Assembly: GCA_947471745.1 (NCBI GenBank)
Contig: CANJKZ010000114.1
Span: 310,001 to 374,000 of the forward strand
Source: Closterium sp. Naga37s-1
Lineage: Eukaryota > Streptophyta > Zygnematophyceae > Desmidiales > Closteriaceae
DNA length: 64,000 nt
Direction of reading: 5' to 3'
Shown here one piece after another: positions 1-11,666 of this stretch. Under the pieces are notes generated by a model. That model saw nothing but the letters and a program-made list of their open reading frames with translations, did no database searches and was not told the DNA's origin. Position 1 is the stretch's first letter. Each line of letters opens with the position of its first letter. A program made the position numbers and the translations under genes.

Positions 1-3000
1 ACGCACATGGCTGCCACATTGGCGAATGCTTTCATTGCTCCCGGTGGGTAGTTGTTTTCCAAGGAAGGGTCGACTACTGATTTGAGCTTGCCTGCTGTTA
101 TTTGGGGAATGGCCTGGATGGATGGGAATGGGGAATAGAGAGAAGGTAGGGAGATGGCACGTGGGGGACAAAAGTCTGCTTATAGTCTGCACGATTATCG
201 ATGCCCTTCACACCTGCTTAGCACACGTGCCTTAGGAAAAAAATACCGACTTCAAAAGAAACATACATCTGTCCAAATCTGAACAAACGCACACAGGCCA
301 ACACATGCAAGCACTCAAGCCAACGAACATTCCCACACATGCCAAACACGCACCCACCCCAATGCATTACACTCACCCACTGCACAAGAGTGGTTGTGGC
401 GCCTGGCTCCATGGCATTTGCTTTGGCGTTGCGCTTGGAGCGTTGCAGCAGCGATGCCACGTTGCCCATCCCCCCACGCCACTCACCAACATTTGCCCAA
501 CCCACACACCCGCGAGCCCAGCACACACACTCACCCATTGAACGAGCGTAGTTGTCGCCCCTGGCTCCATGGCGCTGGCTTTGGCGTTGCGCTTGGAGCG
601 CTGCAGCAGCGACGCCACGTTGCCCATCCCCCCACGCCACTCACCAACATACAGCCCAAACCAAATACCCTCACACCCACGAGCCCAGCACACAAACTCA
701 CCCATTGAACGAGCGTAGTTGTTGCCCCTGGGCTCCATGGCGCTGGCTTTGGCGTTGCGCTTGGAGCGCTGCAGCAGCGACGCCACGTTGCCCATCCCCC
801 CACGCCACTCACCAACATACAGCCCAAACCAAATACCCTCACACCCACGAGCCCAGCACACAAACTCACCCATTGAACGAGCGTAGTTGTTGCCCCTGGC
901 TCCATGGCGCTGGCTTTGGCGTTGCGCTTGGAGCGCTGCAGCAGCGACGCCACATTGCCCATCCCCCCACGCCACTCACCAACATACAGCCCAAACCAAA
1001 TACCCTCACACCCACGAGCCCAGCACACAAACTCACCCATTGAACGAGCGTAGTTGTTGCCCCTGGCTCCATGGCGCTGGCTTTGGCGTTGCGCTTGGAG
1101 CGCTGCAGCAGCGACGCCACATTGCCCATCCCCCCACGCCACTCACCAACATACAGCCCAAACCAAATACCCTCACACCCACGAGCCCAGCACACAAACT
1201 CACCCATTGAACGAGCGTAGTTGTTGCCCCTGGCTCCGTGGCGCTGGCTTTGGCGTTGCGCTTGGAGCGCTGCAGCAGCGACGCCACGTTGCCCATCCCC
1301 CCACGCCACTCACCAACATACAGCCCAAACCAAATACCCTCACACCCACGAGCCCAGCACACACACTCACCCATTGAACGAGCGTAGTTGTTGCCCCTGG
1401 CTCCATGGCGCTGGCTTTGGCGTTGCGCTTGGAGCGCTGCAGCAACGACGCCACGTTGCCGAGAACCACTGAAGTACCCACATACAGGCCAGGAAACCCT
1501 CCCGCAAAGCCCAACGCGCCCAACGCACACACTTACCCACTGCACGAGAGTGGTGGTGGCGCCTGGCTCCATGGCGCTGGCTTTGGCGTTGCGCTTGGAG
1601 CGCTGCAGCAGTGACGCCACGTTGCCCAGGTTCATCCCCGTCTTCTGACTCGGCTCCGCCAGGATGGCCCGTCGGCCCGTAATCAGCTCCAAAAGGACCA
1701 CTCCAAAGCTGCAGAGACAAAGGGGGAAACAAAGAGACACACAGACAGAAGGAGCTCGTTCAAGAAGCGTTTGGGTGCCTCAGCGCCTCAATTCTCAGTG
1801 GTAAGTCACGATGCCACGTTGCCCAGGTTCATCCCCGTCTTCTGACTCGGCTACGCCAGGATGGCTCTGCGCCCCGTCACCAGCTCCAGCAGCACCACTC
1901 CGAAGCTGTAGATACAGAGACAGACACAAAAGGGGTTTTGTGAGTATGAGGAGAGGTTTGAGGATGCCTCGGCGCTTCTATGTCGGGTCTGCTAGGATGG
2001 CTCTACGGCCCGTCAAAGGGTGGTTGTGCGTATGAGAGGAGGTGTGAGAATGCCTCAGTGCCTCGGTGATCAGTTCGCTGCCAGGACGGCCTGGCGCCCA
2101 GTGCACTCTCCAGCTCCAACCCGCCTCTCCAGTCCTCCGCAGCCCACCTGTCTGCTACTGACAGTTCACCACCAGGATGGCCTGGCGCCCAGTGCACTCT
2201 CCAGCTCCAACCCGCCTCTCCAGTCCTCCGCAGCCCACCTGTCTGCTACTGACAGTTCACCGCCAGGATGGCCTGGCGCCCAGTGCACTCTCCAGCTATA
2301 ACCCGCCTCTCCAGTCCTCCGCAGCCCACCTGTCTGCTACTGACAGTTCACTGCCAGGACGGCCTGGCGCCCAGTGCACTCTCCAGCTCCAACCCGCCTC
2401 TCCAGTCCTCCGCATCCCACCTGTCTGCTACTGACAGTTCACCGCCAGGATGGCCTGGCGCCCAGTGCACTCTCCAGCTCCAGCAGCAGTACTCCAGGAT
2501 GTGCAGAGAACGAGGCTGGCTGCTACTCCAACAGGATGACCTGTTCCAAACTCTTCCACACACTCCCTCTCTCACGTGCTCACCTGTACACGTCACTCTT
2601 GGGCGTGGCAATGTAAGTCCGCGAATACTCAGGGTCACAATACCCAGGAGTGCCCATCAGCCTCGTTCTAGCCACATGCCGCCCAGGCCCGCCTTGATCA
2701 CTCGTTTTCAGCAGCCCGAAATCAGCCACTTTGGCCTGCAGATCCGCTGCCAGCAGGATATTCTCCGATTTGATATCGCGGTGGATCACGGGCGGCCGGG
2801 CAAAGTCGTGCAGGTACCGCAGACCCTCTGCTGCTCCGACAGAAATAGTGACGCGCTCGTCAAAGGAAAGTGGGGGAGGGGGGACCTTCTTGGGAGCGTC
2901 TGGTGTGTGGAAAAGTGGAGGGAGAGGATGGGAGGGAGAGCTAGAGAGGGTAAGGTGGTGTGCAGGTACTGCAGGCCCTCAGCTGCTCCCACCGAAATGG

Positions 3001-6000
3001 TGGCGCGCTCGGCACACAGCGCGCTACAGCACACAGCTTGACACACAGCTTGACACACAACTCTCGGCCCATGACACTCACCTCCAGTAGGGGATGCTGG
3101 CACCATGCCGCGGTGGATGCGCGATGCGAGGGTGCCGTTGTGCATGAACTCATAAATGAGAATTCGCTCATCACAATCCGCCCAGAAGCCTATGAGTCGC
3201 ACGAGATGCTGGTGGGCCATGCGACTCATGAATGACACCTGGGAGAGGGAGGAGGGGGGAGGGAAAAGGGAGGGAGAAGGGAGTAGGGAGAGGATGGGAA
3301 GGGAGAGAGGGAGAGGGAGTGGGGAGGAGGGGAAGGGAGCAGCACACAGGAGCAGGGTACGAAGTGATGAGAGGGTGGAGGAGGGAGGAGAGCATGCCGT
3401 TGTGCATGTACTCATAAATGAGAATTCGCTCATCACAGTCCGCCCAGAAGCCTATGAGTTGCACAAGGTGCTGGTGGGCCATGCGACTCATGAATGACAC
3501 CTGCGTGCAGGGACGGTGAGGAGAGTGACAAGGAGTGGCAAGGAGTGGGAGGAATGGCAAGGAGTGGGAGGAATGGCAAGGAGTGGGAGGAATGGCAAGG
3601 AGTGGGAGGAATGGCAAGGAGTGGGAGGAATGGCAAGGAGTGGGAGGAATGGCAAGGAGTGACACTGAGGGACAAGGAGGGACAAGGAATGGCAAGGAGT
3701 GACAGCAATGGCACAGAAGCCTATGAGGCGCACGAGGTGCTGTTGAGCCATGCAGGCTGCAACCCAGGAACCCAACACAACCGTACCTCCTCAAACTCCT
3801 CCAGGTGACACCCCGAGACATTCCCTGCCCGCTTCACAGCCCACAGCTCGCCACCTTCACTCCCCCCACCGCGCCAACAACCCCCTTGAACACCGTGCCA
3901 CACGCGCCCTCCCCTAGCTTCCTCTCAGGGCTCCATGAGTCTGTTGCTGCTAGCATGTCCTCTAGAGGAATCTGGCTTAGCCTTATGAAGCCCAAACCAA
4001 CCCAGTTCAACCCAACCCAACCCAACCCCAACCCAGCCCAACCCAGCCCAACCCAACCCAGCCCAAACCAACTCACCTCCTTCTCAAACTCCTCCAAATC
4101 AGACCCCGATACATTCCCCGCCTGCTTCACCGCCCACAGCTCGCCACCTTCACTCCCAACAACCCCCTTGAACACCGTGCCATACGCGCCCTCCCCGAGC
4201 TTCCTCTCAGGGCTCCACGAGTCTGTTGCTGCCAGAATATCCTCCAGAGGAATATGACTGGCGAGCCTTAAGAAGCTCAACCCAACCCAACCCAACCCAG
4301 CCCAACCAACGCACCTCTTTCTCAAACTCCTCCAAATGAGAGCCTGACACATTGCCCGCCCGCTTCACAGCCCACAGCTCGCCACCTTCACTCCCCCCAC
4401 CGCGCCCCACAACCCCCTTGAACACCGTGCCATACGCGCCCTCCCCGAGCTTCCTTTCAGGGCTCCACGAGTCTGTTGCTGCTAGGATATCCTCCAGGGG
4501 AATCTGCTTCGCCAGCCCGCCGCCTGCTGTGAGCGATTCTTGTACCGCATGGGACACAAACGGGGATAGTTCTGCCATGTCTTCCGCGCTTTTGGTTCTG
4601 TTGTGGCTGGGTTTCTTGGTCAATCCTTTCCCTCCTGCTGCTGCTGCAGCTGCAGCAGCACCAGTCGCTGCACCCACTTCCCCACCACCACCAACAGCAC
4701 TGGCAGCATCAGCAGCAGCACCTGCAGCACCACCGCTAGCAGCAGCACTGCCACCTCCTGTGGTGAACACAGCAGCATTCCTCTTAGGTTCAAACACCAC
4801 AGTCTTGACCAGCATCCCTTCGGTCCACCCCAGCCCTGCACCCACCAGCCGCCTCTTTACCTCCTCCCGGAACCCAGGCAGCACCACGCGCAGCAGCAGC
4901 GGGCGCTGTGACTCAAACAAACTGGACTCTAACGAGCGTGGCACACCCAGGTCAGTAAGGAGCATGCCAACAGGCACAACGGAGAGGACTTTGTGGATTA
5001 GCAGCTCATCAGGGTCGATCCCTAGCCACTCCGCCAGCCATTGGTAGTCCCGGATTCGCTCCAATAGAATTCTTGCTCCCAAACGAGGCCCCTTGGGTGT
5101 TTCTGCTGCAGCTGCTGAGGGTATTGTTGCTGCTGCTGTTGTTGGTGTCCCTGCCTTGCTGTCAGCTGTCAAGTTACTTGAGTCAGAGGATAAGTTAGGC
5201 GTTACAGCAACCGAGAAAGCTCGCTGATGCTGCTGCTGCTGGTGGTCAGAGAAAATCGAGTTAGCAGCTCTAGGTGATATTTGAGTGGAGTAAAGAACCA
5301 CCTCCGACTGGGTTCGCTGATGTTGCTGCTGCTGCTGCTGAGGAAGCTGGTGCTGGTCAGAGAAGATCGAGTTAGCGGCTTCAGGTCTCTTTTTGGGCGT
5401 CAGCGCTGCTCCTGTGGCAGCAGAGGAGGCAGAATAAGCAGAGGGCGACTTTCCAGAGGGGGTCGTAAGGGGCTGCTTAGGGGGAAAGAGAGCCCTGAGA
5501 TCCTGAAGCCCGTCATCCCATATGATACAGTCATCCTCGATATTGTCAAGTTGGTTAGTGTCAGCGTCATCGTCGTCATCGTCGTCGTAGTCATCGTCCT
5601 CCTGCTCCTCTTCCTCCTCCTCCCCCTCCTCTTTCCGCCCCTCCTTCTCCTCTTCTCCCTCGTCACTGCCTTCCTTTTTGCTGGGAAAAGCACCTGATTG
5701 ATTGCAACCAGTTGGGACCTCAGATGTATCAAACTCAAATCCAGATCCCCTCCCCCTCGCTCCCACTCCCCTTCCTTCTCCCTCCTCTTTCCCCTCCCCA
5801 CCCTCCTCTCTCCTCTCCGAATACCTCACCTCCTCCCGTCCATCCTTCAACACAGTGAAACTCGCTTCTGTTGCTCCCTCTATTGCCGCTTTCAGTGCCT
5901 TTCCCAGGATAGAGAAGCGGGCGAGGGAACGAGCATAAGTGACACCAAGACCGTACAGTGACCCCTTGCAGCTTAGGAACAAGCCCTGAACCTCGTCCCC

Positions 6001-6368
6001 GGCCTCCTCCAGCAGCTGCTCCAGAACCGTCAGATCGTCCTCATCCAACGGCGGAAGCGCTGCGTAGTCTTTTGCTGGCTGGTCCCTGAGATTGCCAGCA
6101 GCGGAAAGAAAGGACCAACCTGGAAGTTCTCCTGAAGCTTCCGTTGAAACCCCTGGAGCATCCTTAGAAACCCCTTCACCTGACACTTCCCCTGCTACAC
6201 AGTGGTCTCTTTTCTGCTGCTGCTGCTGCTCCTTTTCCTCCTCCTCCTCTTCCTCCTCCTCCTGCTTGGGGAACAGCCTCCGGCAGCGAGCAACTTCCAA
6301 AGAGGCACACAATGCAAATACACGGATAGGAAACAGCGCCGCTCGTTGACTGCTGCTGACTCCCTGAT

Positions 6369-6444
<76 letters not shown>

Positions 6445-8094
6445 AAAAGATATTGTAAGAGAGGGGGGGGGGGGGATGAGGAGCAGGACGAGGAGGTTGG
6501 TGCGGTATACTTTTGGTCGATAAAAAAAGCAACAATATCGCGGCCCACTGGCTGACTCCCTGCTTTGAAAGCGAGGCACAGGGTGAGATTGTAAGAGCAG
6601 GGGAAATGAGCAGCGGGATGAGGAGGCTGGTGAGGTGATTGGCTAAGGAACGGAGGATTGACGCGGGAACAAATGGCGCGTGGTGTGTTCCCTCAGCCCG
6701 TACTCCCCCACTACTCCATCCCCCCACCCCATATACTGCCTCCTCATGTATCACCCTCTTCAATCTTATCCATTGCCACGTAGACGTCCCTTCATTGCAA
6801 AGCTCACTTCTTCCATCTTATCCATTGCCACGTAGACGCCCCTTGGTTACCAAGCTCACCTCTTCCATCTTATCCATTGCCACGTAGACGTCTTTCGCAA
6901 GGTCCTGCAGGGCCTCGTCCAGGGACCCCATGACGTCAGCAGCGGGCGGGTTACCATCCGCCAGCGCGGAGACGAACTGCGCGTTGTACATGAGCATCGC
7001 GTCCTGCACTGACGCGTACAGCGCTTCCCAGTGCTCCGCCTGGACGGGACTCTGCTCCGCTGGAGCTGAGGAGAGAGGGGAAGGGGAGCAGGATGGGGAG
7101 AGCACGGGAAAGGCAAAAGGGAAGGGGAATGGAGAGACAGAGCGAGAATGAACAAGGAAGTGAGTACGATTGGGTTATCTCGGGTGGGGGTCGGAAGGGC
7201 AAACACGAGCGCTGCGACGGGATGCGCATTGCTCCTCTTTTTTTTAATCGTGGAGAACGAGCCATTACAACAAGTACCTGCGACGTCGAGAGCCGATAAC
7301 GGAGCTGTTTGAGCCGAAGGAAACCCCTTAACGGGCCCCGAGAATCCCCAGTCGCCGGCAGTCGGAGTACCCTCAAGAGCCGAGGACGGCTCCGGCATGA
7401 CAAAAGACATGGTCGACCCTGACAACCCATTTTCGGTTTTATTATTTTCACCGAATCTTCTGCCGAAGCCGAAGCGACCGCCGAGTTGAGGGGGAGGCGA
7501 GACCGAGACGCTGTGGAAGGTCGACGGTACAGGAGCCACTAGGCTATGCCTCGCACGGTTTAATCGATCCTCTGAAACGCTGTCCGAACTTTCGTATTTC
7601 GACAGGTGGGCCTTGGGAACGGAACCTTCTGACAAGGCTCCATCTGGTAGTATGGCACAACCGATAACAGAGAAAGATATTGTTTAAGAAATGGTGAGTG
7701 GAAGCCATTGCAGCGAGTTGAGACGTTAAGACGTAAACGGTGAGAGAGAGTATAAACAGGAAAATGTGTTGAACATGAAGAAGTTTGTGGAAAGTAGTCA
7801 AGCGTGTGCCGCACCTGGAGTGTTCAACGTATTCCAAGGATCCAGCTCTTCCAAACACGCATTCAGGACGCTCAATATGCGATCACATTTCCACGTCGCT
7901 CGCGACGAGTGCTTGTCGGATGGCAGTCCCATTTCACGGTCCTTAAACGCATCTAAAGCGGAACCTAAGGCTCCAAAGACCAAGTCGACGAAGGCAGTCG
8001 GACATGTGATGTCGTTCGACTGAGGTGAACCAACTATCCCCAAGCACCGCTTGGGATTTCCGAACCCATCAGCAAGAATGTGAGCGAACGACAT
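1..8094 (-). CDS. Receptor-like cytoplasmic Ser/Thr kinase, 3' end outside the window
   Basis: Protein kinase of the plant RLK/Pelle type. Exons in gene order: 8094-7815, 7643-7278, 7065-6860, 6261-4315, 3238 to 3082 or 3104, about 2860-2584, 1708-1537, 113-1 (partial). The first four join in frame and give 933 residues before the kinase core continues. No signal peptide or membrane segment is visible, so it looks cytoplasmic. Residues 285 to about 850 are a long N-terminal region with poly-E, an acidic DDDDDDD run and poly-Q tracts. Seen kinase features: glycine loop GEGAYG (about 890-895), VAIK-type lysine in WAVKRAG (917), helix-C glutamate in FEKEV, HRDIKSEN (about 2786), DFG (about 2724), GTPGYCDPEY, SFGVVLLELITGRRA, and the late subdomain VVDPSLENNYPP in 1-113. 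All catalytic residues are present. The donor/acceptor pair between the exon near 3082 and the HRD exon is unresolved. Many exons have tandem partial copies, listed separately. The N-terminal region matches nothing I recognise. Confidence 0.85.
373..1536 (-). repeat. 167-bp tandem array of a 3' half-exon of the kinase gene
   Basis: Seven further copies of the 3' part of kinase exon 1708-1537 lie on its 3' side, centred near 430, 590, 757, 924, 1091, 1258 and 1425. The inner copies repeat at exactly 167 bp. Each encodes GNVASLLQRSKRNAKA or close variants, ends in LVQW and keeps a donor-like gtgagt. None has the exon's own 5' acceptor or the upstream SFGVVLLELITG segment. Likely intronic decoys. 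A distal donor could still be used. Confidence 0.85.
1808..1905 (-). pseudogene. Broken 5' copy of the kinase LITGRRA exon
   Basis: On the 5' side of the intact exon at 1708-1537 is a copy of its first part, beginning after a good acceptor (tctacag). It reads SFGVVLLELVTGRRAILA, then TAG, then the same PSQKTGMNLGNVAS tail in frame. The in-frame stop means inclusion would truncate the kinase. Confidence 0.75.
2072..2495 (-). repeat. Five-copy 91-bp tandem repeat, eroded exon fragment
   Basis: The block ccaggatggcctggcgccca starts at 2081, 2172, 2263, 2354 and 2445, exactly 91 bp apart. Read on the minus strand, part of it resembles the GRRAILA stretch of the kinase exon at 1708-1537, so it is probably a further decayed 5'-side copy. 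It has no open frame related to the kinase. Confidence 0.8.
2956..3010 (-). repeat. 5' partial copy of the kinase HRD exon
   Basis: The minus strand encodes ERATISVGAAEGLQYLH, a near copy of ERVTISVGAAEGLRYLH at the start of the HRD exon (about 2860-2584). It sits on the 5' side of the intact exon and stops before the HRD motif. Confidence 0.75.
3384..3497 (-). repeat. 5' partial copy of the kinase VSFMSRMAHQHLV exon
   Basis: Acceptor cacgcag is followed by VSFMSRMAHQHLVQLIGFW and on to EYMHNGM, then the homology stops without a donor. The intact copy is 3238-3082. A shorter third fragment lies near 3712-3760 (QQHLVRLIGF). Both are on the 5' side of the intact exon. Confidence 0.8.
3533..3662. 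repeat. 19-bp minisatellite in a kinase intron
   Basis: About seven copies of a 19-bp unit (gtgggaggaatggcaagga) in tandem, followed by diverged remnants to about 3710. Confidence 0.85.
3787..3975 (-). pseudogene. Frameshifted copy of the kinase glycine-loop segment
   Basis: Copy of the 3' part of exon 6261-4315, beginning IPLEDMLAATDSWSPERKLG and running through GEGACGTVFKGVVG. It then loses one base relative to the intact copy, so the VKRAG lysine region is read in the wrong frame and meets TGA. It ends with a donor-like gtacgg. The glycine-loop tyrosine codon is also changed to Cys. Confidence 0.75.
4077..4258 (-). repeat. Open-frame 3' copy of the kinase glycine-loop exon
   Basis: Second copy of the 3' part of exon 6261-4315: IPLEDILAATDSW through GEGAYGTVFKGVVG, WAVKQAGNVSG and FEKEV, followed by gtgagt. 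The frame and the catalytic lysine are intact, but the copy lacks a few glycine-rich residues. No convincing acceptor marks its start. A short run of AACCCAACCCAGCC-type repeat (about 4000-4070) separates it from the 3787-3975 copy. Confidence 0.75.
6371..6440. repeat. (GA)n microsatellite
   Basis: Uninterrupted GA dinucleotide run of about 70 bp in the intron on the 5' side of the long kinase exon. A run of G follows near 6463. Confidence 0.95.
6765..6893 (-). repeat. Three-copy 52-bp repeat of an exon 3' edge
   Basis: The end of kinase exon 7065-6860 (VAMDKMEE plus donor gtgagc) occurs three times, at about 6869, 6817 and 6765, 52 bp apart. The copy joined to the full exon is the 5'-most. 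The two extra copies lie on the 3' side and keep donor-like gtgagc. Confidence 0.85.
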
Positions 8095-11077
8095 GGCGGA
8101 AAAAAAACTCCTGCCAAGCCAGAATATTGAGAGCCTAGCACCTAGAAACACATTCTGTCTGGTCCCTGCTAATGCAAGTTTACGAAGCGACTCGAGTAAA
8201 AAAGCATGGCTTTGGCAAACGAGTGAAATTGGGAAAGCAGAAATGAGGGCTGCTGGTTCGTTGCCCGTCAAGGCTCCTCCAGGTTCTTGGGAACCACGGA
8301 AGGATGTGGTGATATCGGAGGGACACAAAAACAAAAGTCGCCATAGTACAGTCCAGAAGTGTACTGTAACACCGATAATTGTAGCATACAGTATTCCTTC
8401 GTCACGGACGGACGTTCCGTGCTCAGAACCTTGCTCCTTTCTTCACGAACATTGCTGGAAGTGAATTCACGGTTGGGCGTATTCACCGTCGTGGGCTTTC
8501 TTCGCTATGAGCACAAACCTGAACGACTTTGATGTGCCTGCCGTGCCACAAAACTGTACTCTGGGCGGGATATTTCGAGGTTAGGGAGAGCAGGTTTCCT
8601 GCGTCAAATTCGGTTGCGGCGGTTGACAAAGAGCTATGGAGGAGCTGGTGGGGAGCTTGAACCTCTGGCACAAACCTGCTTTGGCTCGGCTTTCGGTCTG
8701 GAAACGGGGTGAATGGTGCGGCCAGCAGTACAGTATCTGGGCTCGGTAGAAATTCATGACCACTCCAGAGAGTTCCCTCCCCTTTCGAGTGAATCGAGGA
8801 GACTTCTTGGCAACAGAGTGACGTGTTTCAAGGCTACCCGAAGCATTTGGGGAACGCGTTTCAGGTCTGGATCAAACCTGCACCTGACGCCGAGCCTTCT
8901 AGTAGGTTCGTGAAGAACACTCGTCAACAACAGCGAAGGCGTCATTCCAAAACCGCTAGGGTTTCGTGTACATAACCTTCTCGGCTGCTCCTTTACTCCG
9001 GTTTGTCATGGTAGAGCACTAGTTCTTGCAGTTCCGTTGGTGTCTCGGGGGAGCATCCTTTCCCTGCTCCCTGCAGGTTTTCTGAAGGTAGGTCTAATCT
9101 ATTGTTTAGCAGCTCCTAGAACGCTTTTACCCTCCGAGTAGTTTATGCAATTGCTTGACGAAGCTTAACTTGTATTGTTTAAAACAGATGGCGGTCTCTT
9201 TCGCTCGTGTCAACGGTGACGGTGAAGAATCATCAGGCGAGGACCATCCACTTTGAAGACGTCTTTCTATCGTCCTGGAAGATTGGTTTGTTTAAAATAT
9301 ATGTTTTTTCTACGTGGCTGCCTGAATTGTTGTACATGGTATATGGTCTCTCTTCGTAGGACCTTGTGCTTGTTGTCTTTGCACCTTGCCCTTATGGGTG
9401 CGCTTACGGGGCGGGTGCCGAGATTAATGGAATTATTTTCTGTGGGAGGGCTAAGCCCTCCTTGTTCGTGTTAGGTACGGTAGATCCGTGCCTGTGCCAC
9501 CCGTTATCCCCCCCTCGTCCTTTTTGTGTGAGCCACCAAGCCATCGTGAACCAGTCACACGCAGCGTTGCGCGTTAGCAATTCGATGTGGCGAAAGTCCA
9601 TCAGCCATTCTGATTAGTATGATTGCTGAGAGGTCCATCAAACGCACAACGATGCGTGAGAGGGCAGGTCCATCAGCCATTCTGAAGATGTCAATCAATT
9701 CTCGTCCGCACTTGAAAGCGGTTGAAGAAGCGCCATACGACTTCGAAGTCGCTCCTGTCAGATACTGAAGTTTCTACATTCAGACGCTATGAAGCTATCA
9801 ATCTCTGCCCAAGACGGATGTTGGGTTCATTTTATTGTACCAATGCTGCCGGTGTATTGGCGAAAAGAGGATGAGCATGGTTGTATGTTTCCGTTCTCCA
9901 TGCCATACGTCAAATGATTTATGGGAATATCGTAATCTAGTAATTCGGCCAAATGTAGGAAATGGCTAAACTTCCTGATGTGGTTCTTTTCCTGCAGGCT
10001 ACGTGGCATGTTGGTTTGATCTACAGCATCTCATCTGCATTTAAGGTGGGCACTACAAATCTTACAATTTACCTGTAGTTACTACATGTTTCTTGCATTT
10101 ATTGTTGCCATGATATGTCATTGCACATGTTGATTCATGATACCCAGTTGGTTCATGACATTGCTGCACTGCAGGTAGTGTCTGTCAATGCTATATTTGT
10201 ACCCACGTGATCTGCTTATGCCCCTCCACCATCCCAGTCCGCCAATCCTGCTCATTGCTGCTTATTTGCAATCGGTTTCTGATTTGATTTGTAAGAAATG
10301 GTCATGCTGATAACCTTCATTTCCTCTTAGTGGCAGTAGTCCATCTCCCAGCAGTGACAGGAAGTTCTGTATGGGTAATGGAATGGAAGCATCAGGATAC
10401 ATTTGTTCGGAGTTGCAGCTTGCTTTGTAATGGTGTGTCGTAAGAAATGAGTGCAGTCTTCCTGGCGGTAGTTGTGCTGTGGACATCGAGAGGTAGGTAC
10501 AGTGAAACTCGGATTTCAAGTTTGAACTAAAGAATGATTGGCTATGCCAAGAGCTGAGACAGCTGCCTGTCAAATCATGCTTGCAACCTTAGCCCCTCCC
10601 CTGCCAACTTCGGGCGATGTGAGCATGAATTGATTAGTAGTAATCAGCTTGTGTTGATTGAGATGGTAGGGTTGGCGTTCAGCATATCTAGCAGATAATT
10701 TTATAACGTTTTTTTAGGAAAATTCAATGACAGTTGTAGACTGTTTTAGATCCGTGGTGAGGGTGTAGCCCAGCTTGACATGAGTGATGGTCTGGACCTC
10801 GGTTCGCCATACAAGCCTGTTATGGCTGGATGGTTTGTTACGGAATGATCGGTCTGCATGAGTTTGGGGTTTTCGTGGTTTGCCAGTCCATGGGCCAACA
10901 AGGCAAAACGTCACCCAAATTAATTGGCAGGGCAACATGAAACTGATTTCTTGCGACGATGGAAATGTGAGATGAGTGACGATGTTTACATCTTGACGAA
11001 ATACGACGTTTACGCATATTTTCGACACAATCAGGGGTGCGAGATCTCTGTATACATTTCGGGCAGCCCACATAAAG
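8095..11077. other. Non-coding stretch between the kinase and a small-gene candidate
   Basis: I see no supported gene here. It should contain the kinase promoter region. A copy of gtccatcagccattctga occurs at about 9597 and 9669. Near 9187-9256 there is a decayed relative of the second exon of the gene at 11078-11664, followed by the 9357-9495 repeat. The rest shows no recognisable coding or RNA feature. Confidence 0.6.
9357..9495 (+). repeat. Dispersed repeat copy A with a perfect hairpin
   Basis: About 140 bp that is close to identical with 11667-11805. It contains the perfect 8-bp-stem inverted repeat GGAGGGCT-A-AGCCCTCC at 9445-9461. It follows a degenerate exon copy (9187-9256) just as copy B follows an intact one, so it probably represents the 3' UTR of a duplicated gene. 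Confidence 0.8.
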
Positions 11078-11664
11078 ATGTCGAACCAGGTTCGCCCGCT
11101 TCAAACCTTACTGCAGCTCACCAGAATGTCCCGAGCCTCAAAAGCGGCTCGTCAAGCACGTTCGCCATGCCAAGCAACTCAGGCTCGTCAGCCAGTTCTT
11201 TCGAGGTCAGAGAGGTCCGCTCATGTCACAGCCGAGGGTTTCGTTCCGACGAGTCCGAGAGAAAGGTCTCCAGCACGGCAGGCAACAATTACTTATGGGA
11301 AGAGGTTGTCCTGGTCATTTTATCACCGGCAGCCCGGATCTCTGCCTTACCTAGGGTTTCAGGATAGCGACCAGTACTCAGAGCTCCAACAGCCGTGGCG
11401 TTCGTCGAATATCTGTATGATGGCTTTGGTGAGTATCTGAGTGTGAGTAGTTCTCCTCTTGATGGAAACCGGTGTCTATATTAGGGCTGTTATGTGTCAG
11501 TTGGTTGGCAGGCGCTTTTCCGGAGCAACAAGCAGCAGGGCGAGGACGAGCATCCATGGGGATCGTCAAATCTGAAGACATTTTTCAACCTTTTCTGTGA
11601 CGTTTGGTTTGTGATTGTAGATATCCAATTGTCTATCTTCTCTGTATCTTGTACTTGTGCTTAG
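11078..11664 (+). CDS. Candidate two-exon gene, small basic N-terminal protein
   Basis: Exon 1 is 11078-11428 (117 codons, donor gtgagt) and exon 2 is 11512-11664 (acceptor ttggcag, stop TAG). They join in phase 0 to give 167 residues. The first 50 residues are rich in R, S, A and Q with almost no acidic residues (MSNQVRPLQTLLQLTRMSRA), as in a mitochondrial or plastid presequence. The C-terminal exon is more acidic (QQGEDEHPWGSS) and ends hydrophobic. I do not recognise the family. Support comes from splice-phase agreement and from a diverged second copy of exon 2 at about 9187-9256, where an in-frame TGA follows GEDHPL. It could still be a chance model. Confidence 0.35.
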
Positions 11665-11666
11665 CT

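Noticed and set aside
218-1740. Overlapping minus-strand frames of 100-235 codons joining several 167-bp units
   Set aside because: They arise because repeat units stay open by chance. The kinase model uses only exon 1708-1537 and then 113-1.
5281-5697. Plus-strand leucine/valine-rich frame as a membrane protein
   Set aside because: It is the reverse of the acidic (Asp/Glu) tract of the kinase N-terminal region.
9445-9461. Bacterial-style terminator
   Set aside because: The hairpin lacks a T-run and the genome is eukaryotic; I treat it as a possible 3' UTR element.
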